64,000 nucleotides of DNA from Ignavibacteriaceae bacterium (GCA_013360295.1 JABWCL010000028.1:1-64000); one strand, 5' to 3'; positions 17,935-25,185 are shown, counted from the first letter of the stretch. Notes: generated from the sequence alone by a model not told the origin. Numbers and translations are program-made.

Positions 17935-20373
17935 TTATCTGACCAGTATCATTTTTCGTGATAACACATTATTCCCGGCCGTGAGCCTGTAAATATAGAT
18001 CCCGCTGGTAAGCTTTTTCGCGCTTTCGCCTGAAACATTGCCTTCCGGAGGAAAACTAACTTCATAAGTTCCGGGTGATTGTGCTCCGTTTAAGAGATCT
18101 GTTATATGATTACCAAGAACATCAAACACACTGAGAGTTACGTCGACTTCATCCTTACCACCGGAAACTGCCTCGCGAGGGATCGTATAGGATATTTTTG
18201 TTGAACTTCTGAAAGGATTTGGGGCGTTCTGATAGAGTGTAAAACGGTTTTGCGCCGTAACTTCTACCGATTCGGTAAGGTCATAATAATTAAACGTTCC
18301 GTCAAAGTCAGTTTGTTTTAGCCGGTAGAAATAGATTCCGTCAGGAAGATTTTTATCTTCATATAAATAGGCGGATGGAGCCGCGGAGTTTCCGCGCCCT
18401 TCCACGAAATGAATCGCGGTATAATCATAGTCAAAGGCACTTTTCCTCAGCACCTCAAATCCGCGGTTATTTACTTCCGAGCCGGTAGCCCAGCGAAGTG
18501 TTACATTTCCGCCGGTGACTGATGAAGAGAATGAAGTCAACTCAACCGGGACATTCGAAGGCTCATAATATTTTATGAGGGTTCCCGCATTACCGCAGAC
18601 CCAGGCGTTAGCGGCGTCAGAAAACTCGATGTCGTCAAAGGTTGAAATGGTCAGTCTCGGTTCTTCAGTCCAGTTCGCCCCGCCGTCAGTTGACTTGAAT
18701 ACATAACCTGAAGCGCAGGCTGCCAGGGCTATCGTTCCGTTTATTGTTCTATGGTAGGCAACACTCCAGACTGACGTGCCGGGTTTTGTGGTGGCGGGGG
18801 TCCATTGCTGTCCGCTGTTTGTGGTGAAATAAGTATTACCCGATGTGCCGGATGTAATTCCGAAATCCGAATCAATAAAGGAAATCCCGTAAAGCCCAAG
18901 GCCTCCGATGGATAACTGTTCTGCCCACGTGGTTCCGCCGTCTGTGGTCCTGAAAACTTTCTCGCCGCTGCAGGCAGCCCAGCCCGTATTTGCATCTACA
19001 AAGTCCATATCCCAGATAAGTGTGGCCGAGGGGAGGGACTGCTGAACCCAAGTTGCCCCGCCGTCGGTTGTTTTGACAATCAAACCGTTGGTTCCTCCTG
19101 CCCATCCTGTTGTCGGACTGATAAAATCCAGACCAAGCAACTCAACATTCGTAGCTAAGCCTGTGTTCAAAACATTCCAGGTCGCGCCGCCGTCGGTGGT
19201 ATTAATAACCTTCCCTTCCTTCCCCGCGACAAAAGCGAGTGAAGGAGAGAGCGCTTTTACTTCGTTAAGGTCAAATGATACTCCAGTGCTGAGGAGAGAA
19301 AAAGTCTTCCCGCCATCGGAAGATTTCGCGGCAAATCCCGCCGTGCTGACGACGAAGCCGTTATTGTTATCACTGAAACTTACGTCCTTAATGCGAGATG
19401 AAGTAAACCGGTAGCCGCAGAGGTTCCAGGTTGCACCTGCATCAGTGGACTTAAAAATATATCCGTTTCCTCCGGAGAGGTAAGCTATGTTCGGCGTGGC
19501 GAATCGAACAGAATAAAATATCTGGCTAGCAGGGAAACCTGTTACCTGGTTCCAGGTCGTGCCGCCGTCGGTGGTTCTGAGAACAGTACTGGAGCTTCCC
19601 ACTGCAAGTCCTGTGGCCGCGTCGCCGAAGTGAACTGCCCACAACTGGATGCTTCCTCCGAAGGCAAAGTTTTGCTGCCAGGTATCACCTCCGTCAGTCG
19701 TTTTAATAATTCTGCCATTGTTGCCGCAGGCGAAGCCGGTCAGCCCTGTTGCGGTAGGAGGGAAATAAATTGAACGGTAATCGGTTGCTGAAGAAAATAT
19801 CTGGGGTTTTAGCGACCAGTTGACGCCGCCGTCTGATGATTTGAGAATTACGTCCGTGTTACCCACTACGAAAACGTTATTTACATCAGTCGCCGTAACG
19901 CCATAAAGAGTTTTATTTGTAATCGAAGTGTTCGATTGGGTGTTCCAGGTAACGCCGCCGTCTGTGGTTTTAATGATAAATCCGTTAAAGCCAACGGACC
20001 AGCCTATATTCTCACTGATGAAGTATACGTCATACTTAGTGGTATCAGGGGAGCCCGGCAGATGCTGCCAGCTAAGTCCGCCGTTCGTCGTTTTGTGCAT
20101 TCTCTCGGTGAAAGAACCCACTGCCCAACCGAGATTATCGTTAATGAAATAACAACTGCGGTAGATACCGTTGCCGTCAAGTGGTACGATTTCCCAGGTA
20201 ACGCCGCCGTCGTGAGTGACGAAAGCTTCAGACTGAGGCGTGACTGTTATATAGCGGTTTGCCGAGGGGGCTGAACCAACGTAAGAAGTGTTTCCCGATG
20301 GATAAGGGTTTAATGCTTTCCATTGCGCGAAAACAGCACCGGTGAATAAGAAGAACAAAACATATTTTTTCAT
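17935..20373 (-). CDS. YCF48-like beta-propeller protein with T9SS sorting domain
   Basis: An 812-residue secreted protein. A short signal peptide (VLFFLFTGAVFAQ) is followed by about thirteen blade repeats carrying the consensus TTDGGxTW (residues about 40-620), as in the photosystem assembly factor YCF48 and BNR/sialidase-like propellers. A segment VPVELTSFSSSVTGG begins a fibronectin-like or linker domain common before T9SS tails. The C-terminus from about 725 (LYQNAPNPFRSSTKISYTI) is a type A sorting domain ending KMILVR. The repeated blades make two or more propellers. Likely role: a surface or extracellular scaffold or binding protein; the ligand is unknown. It heads a two-gene unit with the serine hydrolase. 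Confidence 0.88.
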   Translation of the reverse strand: MKKYVLFFLFTGAVFAQWKALNPYPSGNTSYVGSAPSANRYITVTPQSEAFVTHDGGVTWEIVPLDGNGIYRSCYFINDNLGWAVGSFTERMHKTTNGGLSWQHLPGSPDTTKYDVYFISENIGWSVGFNGFIIKTTDGGVTWNTQSNTSITNKTLYGVTATDVNNVFVVGNTDVILKSSDGGVNWSLKPQIFSSATDYRSIYFPPTATGLTGFACGNNGRIIKTTDGGDTWQQNFAFGGSIQLWAVHFGDAATGLAVGSSSTVLRTTDGGTTWNQVTGFPASQIFYSVRFATPNIAYLSGGNGYIFKSTDAGATWNLCGYRFTSSRIKDVSFSDNNNGFVVSTAGFAAKSSDGGKTFSLLSTGVSFDLNEVKALSPSLAFVAGKEGKVINTTDGGATWNVLNTGLATNVELLGLDFISPTTGWAGGTNGLIVKTTDGGATWVQQSLPSATLIWDMDFVDANTGWAACSGEKVFRTTDGGTTWAEQLSIGGLGLYGISFIDSDFGITSGTSGNTYFTTNSGQQWTPATTKPGTSVWSVAYHRTINGTIALAACASGYVFKSTDGGANWTEEPRLTISTFDDIEFSDAANAWVCGNAGTLIKYYEPSNVPVELTSFSSSVTGGNVTLRWATGSEVNNRGFEVLRKSAFDYDYTAIHFVEGRGNSAAPSAYLYEDKNLPDGIYFYRLKQTDFDGTFNYYDLTESVEVTAQNRFTLYQNAPNPFRSSTKISYTIPREAVSGGKDEVDVTLSVFDVLGNHITDLLNGAQSPGTYEVSFPPEGNVSGESAKKLTSGIYIYRLTAGNNVLSRKMILVR

Positions 20374-20640
20374 AGCTCACTCAAAATATTATTTATCAAA
20401 ACTACGAAAAATAATTGATAAATGACAACGAACATCAAACCGTCCGCAGGAAAATACCAAACCCGGTTTTGGGAAAAGGCGTTATTGCATAGGATAAAAA
20501 TGTAACTTAGGTTATTTACCTGATTGCGGTGAATAATAGCAGTACTCAGAAAAGAGTTAGTGCGGTACTAAATTATAAGGCAGATGAGTTATAAACACCG
20601 CCGGGGCTGTCCAAAAAGTAAAAGTTTTTAACAGCGAAAT
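20374..20640. other. intergenic edge of the integron-like island
   Basis: About 270 AT-rich bases upstream of the YCF48-like gene, which should include its promoter. No gene is seen. Near the right edge lie the flanking repeat (20577-20600) and the end of an insertion sequence (from about 20603). Confidence 0.4.
20577..20600 (+). repeat. flanking direct repeat, left copy
   Basis: AAGGCAGATGAGTTATAAAC followed by ACCG matches AGGTAGATGAGTTATAAATG-CCG at 24866-24888 except at a few bases, in the same orientation. The two copies lie just outside the ends of the cassette array. Whether they are a scar of insertion or members of a repeat family cannot be told from this window. Confidence 0.5.
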
Positions 20641-20690
20641 AAAAAAGGGCAGGGGTCATTAATTGACCTTTGCCCTATGAGTATTATGTA
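20603..20690 (-). mobile_element. probable end of an insertion sequence
   Basis: GGGGCTGTCCAAAAAGTAAA looks like the terminal sequence of a DDE transposon, since ends of the type GGGCTGTCC-AAAAAGT occur in several IS families. It is followed inward by a strong hairpin at 20646-20676. No transposase gene is present, so only one end remains. The family assignment is uncertain. Confidence 0.35.
20641..20676 (-). terminator. hairpin with T-run on the minus strand
   Basis: On the minus strand AGGGCAAAGGTCA-ATTAA-TGACCCCTGCCCT folds into a long imperfect stem followed by TTTTT. It would end any transcript reading leftwards out of the cassette array. Confidence 0.65.
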
Positions 20691-20701
20691 AACTCATTTC
20701 C

Positions 20702-20874
20702 CTAAAGTTGTGTGTAAGTGATACTATTTGGTGTCGGTTTTAATCCTTCACACATATTACTCCCCAAGGCATTTGCGGTGCTTTCTAAGGCTTTCAAGTC
20801 CGAAAACTTAACTCCTATTATTGTTCAGATTACTTCTTTCTACTTCTATTGTGTTGAACATATTCTTCAGTCAT
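20702..20874 (-). pseudogene. frameshifted reading frame at the distal end of the cassette array
   Basis: An AAAGGATAT Shine-Dalgarno precedes ATG at 20874, which opens MTEEYVQHNRSRKK and then hits a stop. After a shift of frame the minus strand stays open for about 36 residues (IIGVKFSDLKALESTANALG then SNMCEGLKPTPNSITYTQL) to the stop at 20702. The two parts together span 173 bases, not a multiple of three, consistent with a disrupted small gene of about 57 codons. It lies just past the last attC-like site, so it may be a decayed fifth cassette. The family is not recognised. Confidence 0.45.
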
Positions 20875-20940
20875 ATATCCTTTTCAAAATTACAAAATAT
20901 TTAGGTCAAATTGTTTGTTTTTTGTTGTTTTAGAATGGTA

Positions 20941-21109
20941 GGTAACGTTTTCGGGCACTGCGTTCGGGCGGGATTAAGGAGCATCCCGACTTGTTGGGAG
21001 CAACCAAGTATCCGCCTGCGGCGGAATAGAAGCACTGCACTTGATTTAACCACGTGAGATGCTGAGCTTGTCGAAGCATCAGCCCCCATTGCGGCAAACA
21101 GCTGTTAGC
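20941..21109 (-). other. attC-like recombination site A
   Basis: On the minus strand the site begins CCGCTAACAGCTGTTTGCCG and ends CGAAAACGTTACC. The outer GCTAAC and GTTACC boxes match the core R'' (YAAC) and R' (GTTR) sequences of integron attC sites, and the inner arms can pair. It lies about 47 bases after the stop of the 154-residue cassette gene. Its centre is nearly identical to that of site C and contains a GATGCTTCGACAAGCTCAGC imperfect hairpin. Confidence 0.65.
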
Positions 21110-21156
21110 GGTTCGGGCTTCTTTTTTTCCCCGTCATTCTATTGTCGACTTTAATT

Positions 21157-21621
21157 TTAGTTATCTGTGTTTTCGTCAAACTGAACTTTGGTTTTAATCC
21201 ATCCGATTATTTTTGGAACACTAAAATCAAAGGTCTTAAGACTTTTAAATTTCTCCAAAACCATAATAATTATGTCTTCAGAAACTTCTTGGTTCATTTC
21301 CGGAAAAGTTATTGTCTGGGGAAAGTTAATTGTTACCTGAGCCAAGTTTTGGTGTCGGTAGTCCAACCCAGTGTCAAACATATGGTGAAAATCCATTCTG
21401 CTCGGAACAAGTTGTCTAACGTGTCCTTCGAGTTCGTCCAAGTTTGATAGAAGTTGCACGTAGTTTGACAATTCGTTAAGCTCATCATCCATATTGCTAT
21501 CAGTTTCCTTGTCATAAACAAGTCCTGCCAATGTTTGAAGTCTGCCATAATATCTCAATGGCAACGGGTGAGGTGTGTCACTTATCGTTTCTTTAAACAG
21601 CTTTTTAATTTCTTCTTTCAT
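21157..21621 (-). CDS. cassette gene, protein of unknown function (154 residues)
   Basis: A 154-residue, acidic, probably cytoplasmic protein with no signal peptide or membrane segment. I do not recognise the family. Visible features are a helix-rich N-terminal half (DDELNELSNYVQLLSNLDEL) and a C-terminal half with regular hydrophobic spacing (EDIIIMVLEKFKSLKTFDFS). A purine-rich AAAGGATAAA lies just before the ATG. It is the fourth intact cassette counted from the integrase relic, with attC-like site B upstream and site A downstream. Base composition is visibly AT-richer than in the flanking chromosome, which fits horizontal origin. Confidence 0.75.
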   Translation of the reverse strand: MKEEIKKLFKETISDTPHPLPLRYYGRLQTLAGLVYDKETDSNMDDELNELSNYVQLLSNLDELEGHVRQLVPSRMDFHHMFDTGLDYRHQNLAQVTINFPQTITFPEMNQEVSEDIIIMVLEKFKSLKTFDFSVPKIIGWIKTKVQFDENTDN

Positions 21622-21669
21622 TTTATTTATCCTTTAATTGTTTTGGTGTCTTGTTTTTTTAGCCTGACC

Positions 21670-21800
21670 GCTAACGGATCGGCGGTTGCTGTTCGGTAGC
21701 GATTTCACTACTAAATTGTCTACGAAGAACAAAGTTTTCAATATGCTCGTCACTGTCATACGAAGCACTGTCCTGGCACTGACAGCAAACGACGGTTACC
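21670..21800 (-). other. attC-like recombination site B
   Basis: On the minus strand the site starts GGTAACCGTCGTTTGCTGTC and ends AACAGCAACCGCCGATCCG-TTAGCGG. The arm CGTTTGCTGTC can pair with GAACAGCAACCG, leaving unpaired bases as in known attC hairpins. Its central part is unlike that of sites A and C. It lies about 20 bases after the stop of the nuclease-like cassette gene. Confidence 0.62.
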
Positions 21801-21819
21801 AACTGTAAAGTATTAATTG

Positions 21820-22452
21820 TCAACCCGGATTTTGTCTCCATTCCTTTAATGATTTAACAAAACGAATTGTCAGGTCATCTTGTTCTGTCAAATAAGAGCA
21901 AATATCGTCAAATGAAATTGTGTCTGAATGATTTTGTTCATTTCGAGGCTGGATATATACAACAGTTATATCAGATTCTTTTGCAGTATTCCTTAATTCC
22001 ATGTTTTCTCTTTTAATCCAACCAAGTCCCGATAATTTATCCAGTAAATAATCATATTTCTTTTTGTATTTTTGGTCTGTCGCTTGATAAATCTTGATTA
22101 TTCCTGTAATAAGTCCTGAAATATTCATTTTTTTTGCTTTATTTAGATATTCATCTTGTTCTTGCCGTCGGGAACCTTGGTCAGTTTTAAGTTCTATTAG
22201 ATAAATTGTCTTGTCGTCGTCACAGATGGCTGCATAATCAATTTTAAATGATAGGTCAGGTCGCTTGTGGTTATGGATTACATCTCCAGCACGAACTGGA
22301 AATTCAGGAATAACAAGTTTTATAGTCTTATTATATTTTGATTTTATAATCTTGTCAAGATATATTGCGAAAAAAATGTCCGCACGTCTTTCAAGTTGAT
22401 ACGCTGGAAGTTTTCTCCAGTCATCTAATAGGTCAAATACTTTCTTTATCAT
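21820..22452 (-). CDS. cassette gene, PD-(D/E)XK nuclease-like protein
   Basis: A 210-residue cytoplasmic protein. The core has the pattern of the PD-(D/E)XK superfamily: RPDLSFKIDYAAI (Asp72 as likely acidic ligand), a turn, then IYLIELKTD with Glu87 and Lys89 forming ExK. The catalytic layout is thus D-x14-E-x-K, as in restriction-like or Holliday-resolvase-like nucleases. A C-terminal half (about 100-210) has no recognised motif. It is the third cassette, between attC-like sites C (upstream) and B (downstream); the start lies 18 bases after the site C boundary. A role in defence against foreign DNA is possible but unproven. Confidence 0.72.
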   Translation of the reverse strand: MIKKVFDLLDDWRKLPAYQLERRADIFFAIYLDKIIKSKYNKTIKLVIPEFPVRAGDVIHNHKRPDLSFKIDYAAICDDDKTIYLIELKTDQGSRRQEQDEYLNKAKKMNISGLITGIIKIYQATDQKYKKKYDYLLDKLSGLGWIKRENMELRNTAKESDITVVYIQPRNEQNHSDTISFDDICSYLTEQDDLTIRFVKSLKEWRQNPG

Positions 22453-22469
22453 TTTTTCTTTTTATAGTT

Positions 22470-22623
22470 GGTAACGTTTTGGCGCCTGGCGCAGTGGCGG
22501 ATTTCGGAGCACTTCACTGTCAACCAAGCACAAATGTTGATAGAAGCACTGCACTTGATTTAACCACGTGATATGCTGAGCTTGTCGAAGCATCAGCCCC
22601 CATTGCGGCAAACGGCTGTTAGC
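22470..22623 (-). other. attC-like recombination site C
   Basis: On the minus strand the site starts CCGCTAACAGCCGTTTGCCG and ends CAGGCGCCAAAACGTTACC. The outer boxes GCTAAC and GTTACC correspond to R'' and R'. About 85 bases of its interior differ at only a few positions from site A, including the GATGCTTCGACAAGCTCAGC type hairpin. It follows the 175-residue cassette gene. Confidence 0.66.
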
Positions 22624-22643
22624 GGTTGTAGTTTTGTCTATCG

Positions 22644-23171
22644 TCAATACTTAAAGTTGCTTCGTCCAGTTAATGCGTCCCAAAATTTTGTCAGTCCACT
22701 TTTATTTATATTTCTGTTTTCTAACTTTTGCATTGTGTCTACAAATTTTTTAAATACACTCCAATAATAGCTGTTTTTATTAATGCCGTCCCAAAAGTTT
22801 TTGCTGTTCCAACAACGTAAAGCGAAATAGCCAAACATATAATGAGCAACATCTTTGTCAATTAGTCCGGAGTTTATCGCAATTGCAATTTGTTCGTAAT
22901 AGCCCAAAAAATAATATCTGTCAATAATCGGAATTGCTCTTAAAGTTTCGTGGTCATCTTCTAACAGGCTACTAATATTTAAAATTTTTGGCTCTGTCTT
23001 TAAAGTCGTCCTGAATTTGTCAAACAGCTCTGCTCTTTTTTGTCGCCCTTGAAGCCTATATTCAAATATTGCTTTTATGAATGTTCCGAGTGCTACAAGT
23101 CCAGCAACAGATCCAACAATTATTGTCAGAAGGTCTTTATTGTCTGAAATAAAATTTGATATTTCGCTCAT
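22644..23171 (-). CDS. cassette gene, one-pass membrane protein
   Basis: I place the start at the ATG at 23171 (MSEISNFISDNKDLL), giving 175 residues. A longer frame to 23261 would begin inside the attC-like site and is unlikely. A single membrane helix (LLTIIVGSVAGLVALG, residues about 14-36) is followed by a cytoplasmic or periplasmic helical domain with IDRYYFLGYYEQIAIAINSG and several aromatic residues. This pattern recalls DUF4760-type proteins, but I am not certain. It is the second cassette, between attC-like sites D and C, and is AT-rich. The function is unknown. Confidence 0.72.
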   Translation of the reverse strand: MSEISNFISDNKDLLTIIVGSVAGLVALGTFIKAIFEYRLQGRQKRAELFDKFRTTLKTEPKILNISSLLEDDHETLRAIPIIDRYYFLGYYEQIAIAINSGLIDKDVAHYMFGYFALRCWNSKNFWDGINKNSYYWSVFKKFVDTMQKLENRNINKSGLTKFWDALTGRSNFKY

Positions 23172-23207
23172 ATGTCGATTTTGTTTGTGTTTCGTTTTAC
23201 TATTACC

Positions 23208-23337
23208 GCTAACGTTTTCGGGCCTTGTATTCGGGCGGGTTTCGGAGCACAAAACTGTCAACCTTTACTGAACTTGAATAGAAGCAGAATGCTCCAAGTT
23301 TGCACGTCACTCCGCCTGACGCAAAACCCGTGTTAGC
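23208..23337 (-). other. attC-like recombination site D
   Basis: On the minus strand it starts AGCTAACACGGGTTTTGCGT and ends AAGGCCCGAAAACGTTAGCGG. The boxes GCTAAC and GTTAGC are exact complements, and ACGGGTTTTGCG can pair with CCCGAAAACG with unpaired bases, as in attC hairpins. It begins about 10 bases after the stop of the 377-residue cassette gene and ends 36 bases before the next start. Confidence 0.7.
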
Positions 23338-23347
23338 TGATTCCTTT

Positions 23348-24481
23348 CTATTCATTATCAATAACTTCATTTAGTTTTAACAGGTAAGTCCAGCCATTAG
23401 ATTCTTGTATGTCCTTTAATTTAAATTGATTGTCAATAATATCGTCCGTCAATTTTGGTGTCTTTAAATTTGTCGTAATAAAACCAAGAATTGCTGCGGG
23501 TAAGTTAATAGCTGTCAAAGAACCACCTGCTATAATTGCGATAACATTGCTTTTTACAACTTTAAGTATGTCTGCAAATTTCTTGTCTCTAACCCTTCTT
23601 ATCTCGTTTTTGAGTTCAAAAAGTCTTGGATTTATTTGAGTATCTATTATGTTTTGAATGTCTTTATCATTCAATGCAAATCCATCTTTGGAAAGTTGTG
23701 CTTCCAACTTGTTTATTTCAATTGACCAAGCTTCATAGTATTGCTTTGTGTCTTCACGAAAGCTTAGTATTTGTTCAACGGGAATTTTTAGTAATGCTTC
23801 ATCGGGTATCATACTTTGAAAAAGTTTCATACCAAGTGATTTTGAGTTATGACTTTTTCCTGTGTATATTTCAGAGGATAGCCTAAGGTTAATCAACCTG
23901 TCCAAATATGGATTTATAGAAGTAGGATTACTCGAAATCTTATTAGATATGTGAGTAACAGAAGTTACACGAAGTGATTCTTCAGAAAGAATCATTTTAA
24001 CAGCTTGGTAAGCGTTTTCTTTTGAACTAATTTCAAAGTGAAATCCTGTTAAGTCAACTGAATTTAAGTCAGTTTCAGAGATTTCTTTCTGATTATTTAA
24101 TACCCAAGTGTGAAAATCTTTAAATTCCGCTGTCGCTCTATTATTTTCTGTGTCAAAAAAGTGACTATAAAACCACCTGTCTCTAATTCCTTCAATTACG
24201 GTTGAGATAAATTCAGGATTAGCAATATCTGTCTTGAAGTATTGTTGATAGAAACCTGAACTGAACACTGTTGTAGGGGGTTCTTCTACTCTTAGTCTAA
24301 CAACTGAATTTTCAAACAATGGTAATAGTCCACGGATACCTGAGGGCATACCAACGGTTCCCAAGTTTTCAATGAATTGAATTGAAGGTCGCTCAACAAA
24401 TGCTATTTCGTTACCAAGAAGTAACAGTCTTTTGAATGTTAATTCATCAATATTGGGTGAGTCTGAAAATACTAACTTCAT
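23348..24481 (-). CDS. cassette gene, 377-residue protein of unknown function
   Basis: I do not recognise the family. The N-terminal about 120 residues include LLLLGNEIAFVERPSIQF and an acidic FFDTENNRATAEFKDFHTW segment. The middle is helical (residues about 190-300), and a hydrophobic stretch NVIAIIAGGSLTAINLPAAI near residue 320 could be one membrane segment or a buried helix. There is no signal peptide. It is the first cassette after the integrase relic and the possible attI-like site; the ATG lies 24 bases past the GTTAGC box. Base composition is AT-rich compared with the flanking chromosome. A defence or stress role is possible but not shown. Confidence 0.75.
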   Translation of the reverse strand: MKLVFSDSPNIDELTFKRLLLLGNEIAFVERPSIQFIENLGTVGMPSGIRGLLPLFENSVVRLRVEEPPTTVFSSGFYQQYFKTDIANPEFISTVIEGIRDRWFYSHFFDTENNRATAEFKDFHTWVLNNQKEISETDLNSVDLTGFHFEISSKENAYQAVKMILSEESLRVTSVTHISNKISSNPTSINPYLDRLINLRLSSEIYTGKSHNSKSLGMKLFQSMIPDEALLKIPVEQILSFREDTKQYYEAWSIEINKLEAQLSKDGFALNDKDIQNIIDTQINPRLFELKNEIRRVRDKKFADILKVVKSNVIAIIAGGSLTAINLPAAILGFITTNLKTPKLTDDIIDNQFKLKDIQESNGWTYLLKLNEVIDNE

Positions 24482-24502
24482 ACTGTTCGTTTTTTTAGGT
24501 TG

Positions 24503-24603
24503 CTGCTAACAATTGCATTTACGAAATAAATAATATTTACTACGCCAATAATACCAAATTGGTGGGATAGACGCAATAACCACCAGAGGCGGATAGTTTG
24601 CGT
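24503..24603 (-). other. possible attI-like site next to the integrase relic
   Basis: This stretch separates the stop of the recombinase relic (24604) from the first cassette. Read on the minus strand it ends TGCAATTGTTAGCAGC, carrying a GTTAGC box like those at the right ends of the attC-like sites. It lacks the paired YAAC box and the long dyad of an attC site, as expected for an attI site. This is a positional inference. Confidence 0.4.
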
Positions 24604-24830
24604 TTATTTTTCTTTTAGTTTTTCTAAAATCTGGTCTAACGGATTTGGTATTTTCCCTAAAGAACTTTCACTAACGTGCGTGTAAATTTAAGTTTTTACT
24701 GCAGTTATGCCCAAGCAATTCCTGAATATATTTTAAATCTACTTCGCTTTTAAGCAGATGATGGCAAAGCTGTGTCTTAATCTATGTGCTTAAATTGGCT
24801 TTTTATTGCCAGCAGCTTCTAATCTTTTTT
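24604..24830 (-). pseudogene. C-terminal relic of a tyrosine recombinase (probable integron integrase)
   Basis: Three minus-strand frames read in turn rebuild the end of a tyrosine recombinase. First, EAAGNKKPI-stop-AHRLRHSFA gives the HxLRHSFA box with the second catalytic arginine. After a shift, HLLKSEVDLKYIQELLGH gives the LLGH histidine. After another shift, IYTHVSESSLGKIPNPLDQI gives the nucleophile tyrosine, ending LEKLKEK at the stop 24604. At least two frameshifts and one stop make it non-functional. The rest of the gene, including the N-terminal domain, is missing. Other Bacteroidota recombinases share this tail, so calling it an integron integrase depends on the neighbouring attC-like sites. 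Confidence 0.75.
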
Positions 24831-24865
24831 AGGTCTTGTAATTGAACCTAAAACAAAAGGCATTT

Positions 24866-24888
24866 AGGTAGATGAGTTATAAATGCCG
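24866..24888 (+). repeat. flanking direct repeat, right copy
   Basis: AGGTAGATGAGTTATAAATG then CCG is the partner of the copy at 20577-20600. It runs directly into the palindromic tandem repeats. GGCATTT (24859) and AAATGCC (24881) also form an inverted pair around it. Confidence 0.5.
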
Positions 24889-25012
24889 TGCACAGGAAAA
24901 TATCCTGTGTTACATTAAAGAACCACCGCGCACAGGAAAATATCCTGTGCTACAATGAAGACCACTGCGCACAGGAAGATACCTGTCCCTATCGGGGGAT
25001 CCTATGTTACAA
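24887..25012 (+). repeat. three tandem copies of a palindrome-bearing unit
   Basis: Three copies of about 38-40 bases follow one another. Each begins GCACAGGAAAATATCCTGTG or a variant; the CACAGGA and TCCTGTG arms pair. The copies continue with TACAATGAAGACCAC or a variant. The third is divergent (ACAGGAAGATACCTGT). They sit between the recombinase relic and the damaged 5' end of the next gene. Confidence 0.6.
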
Positions 25013-25185
25013 AAAAATGACATATTTTTTCCCGTAATGAAGCTTTTTTCAGAGTATGTTAAAAATGAATTAATATTCATTAATTTTGTGAAGCAGAAAA
25101 TCGCATCACTTAAAGAAATAAACTTATTAACAGCACCGGTAAAAATCTTCATTTTTTAATTGTCCGCCTCAGTTCGCTCGGAGAT

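Noticed and set aside
20718-20933. Open frame of 71 codons on the plus strand.
   Set aside because: It opposes the broken cassette-like frame with a good ribosome site on the other strand and has no ribosome site or recognisable product itself.
21142-21447. Open frame of 101 codons on the plus strand, opposite the 154-residue cassette gene.
   Set aside because: It is antisense to a well-placed gene, lacks a ribosome site and shows no protein family.
22644-23261. Longer form of the 175-residue cassette gene starting at 23261.
   Set aside because: The extra 30 codons fall inside the attC-like site and have no ribosome site, while an ATG at 23171 lies past the site.
24887-25012. CRISPR array, considered because of three regular repeats.
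   Set aside because: The units are contiguous without unique spacers and decay in sequence; no cas gene is near.
25036-25158. Open frame of about 40 codons (MKLFSEYVKNELIF...) before the glycosyltransferase.
   Set aside because: It has no family, ends next to the gene and may be chance; however it could be the 5' part of a gene broken by an indel, which I note under the glycosyltransferase.
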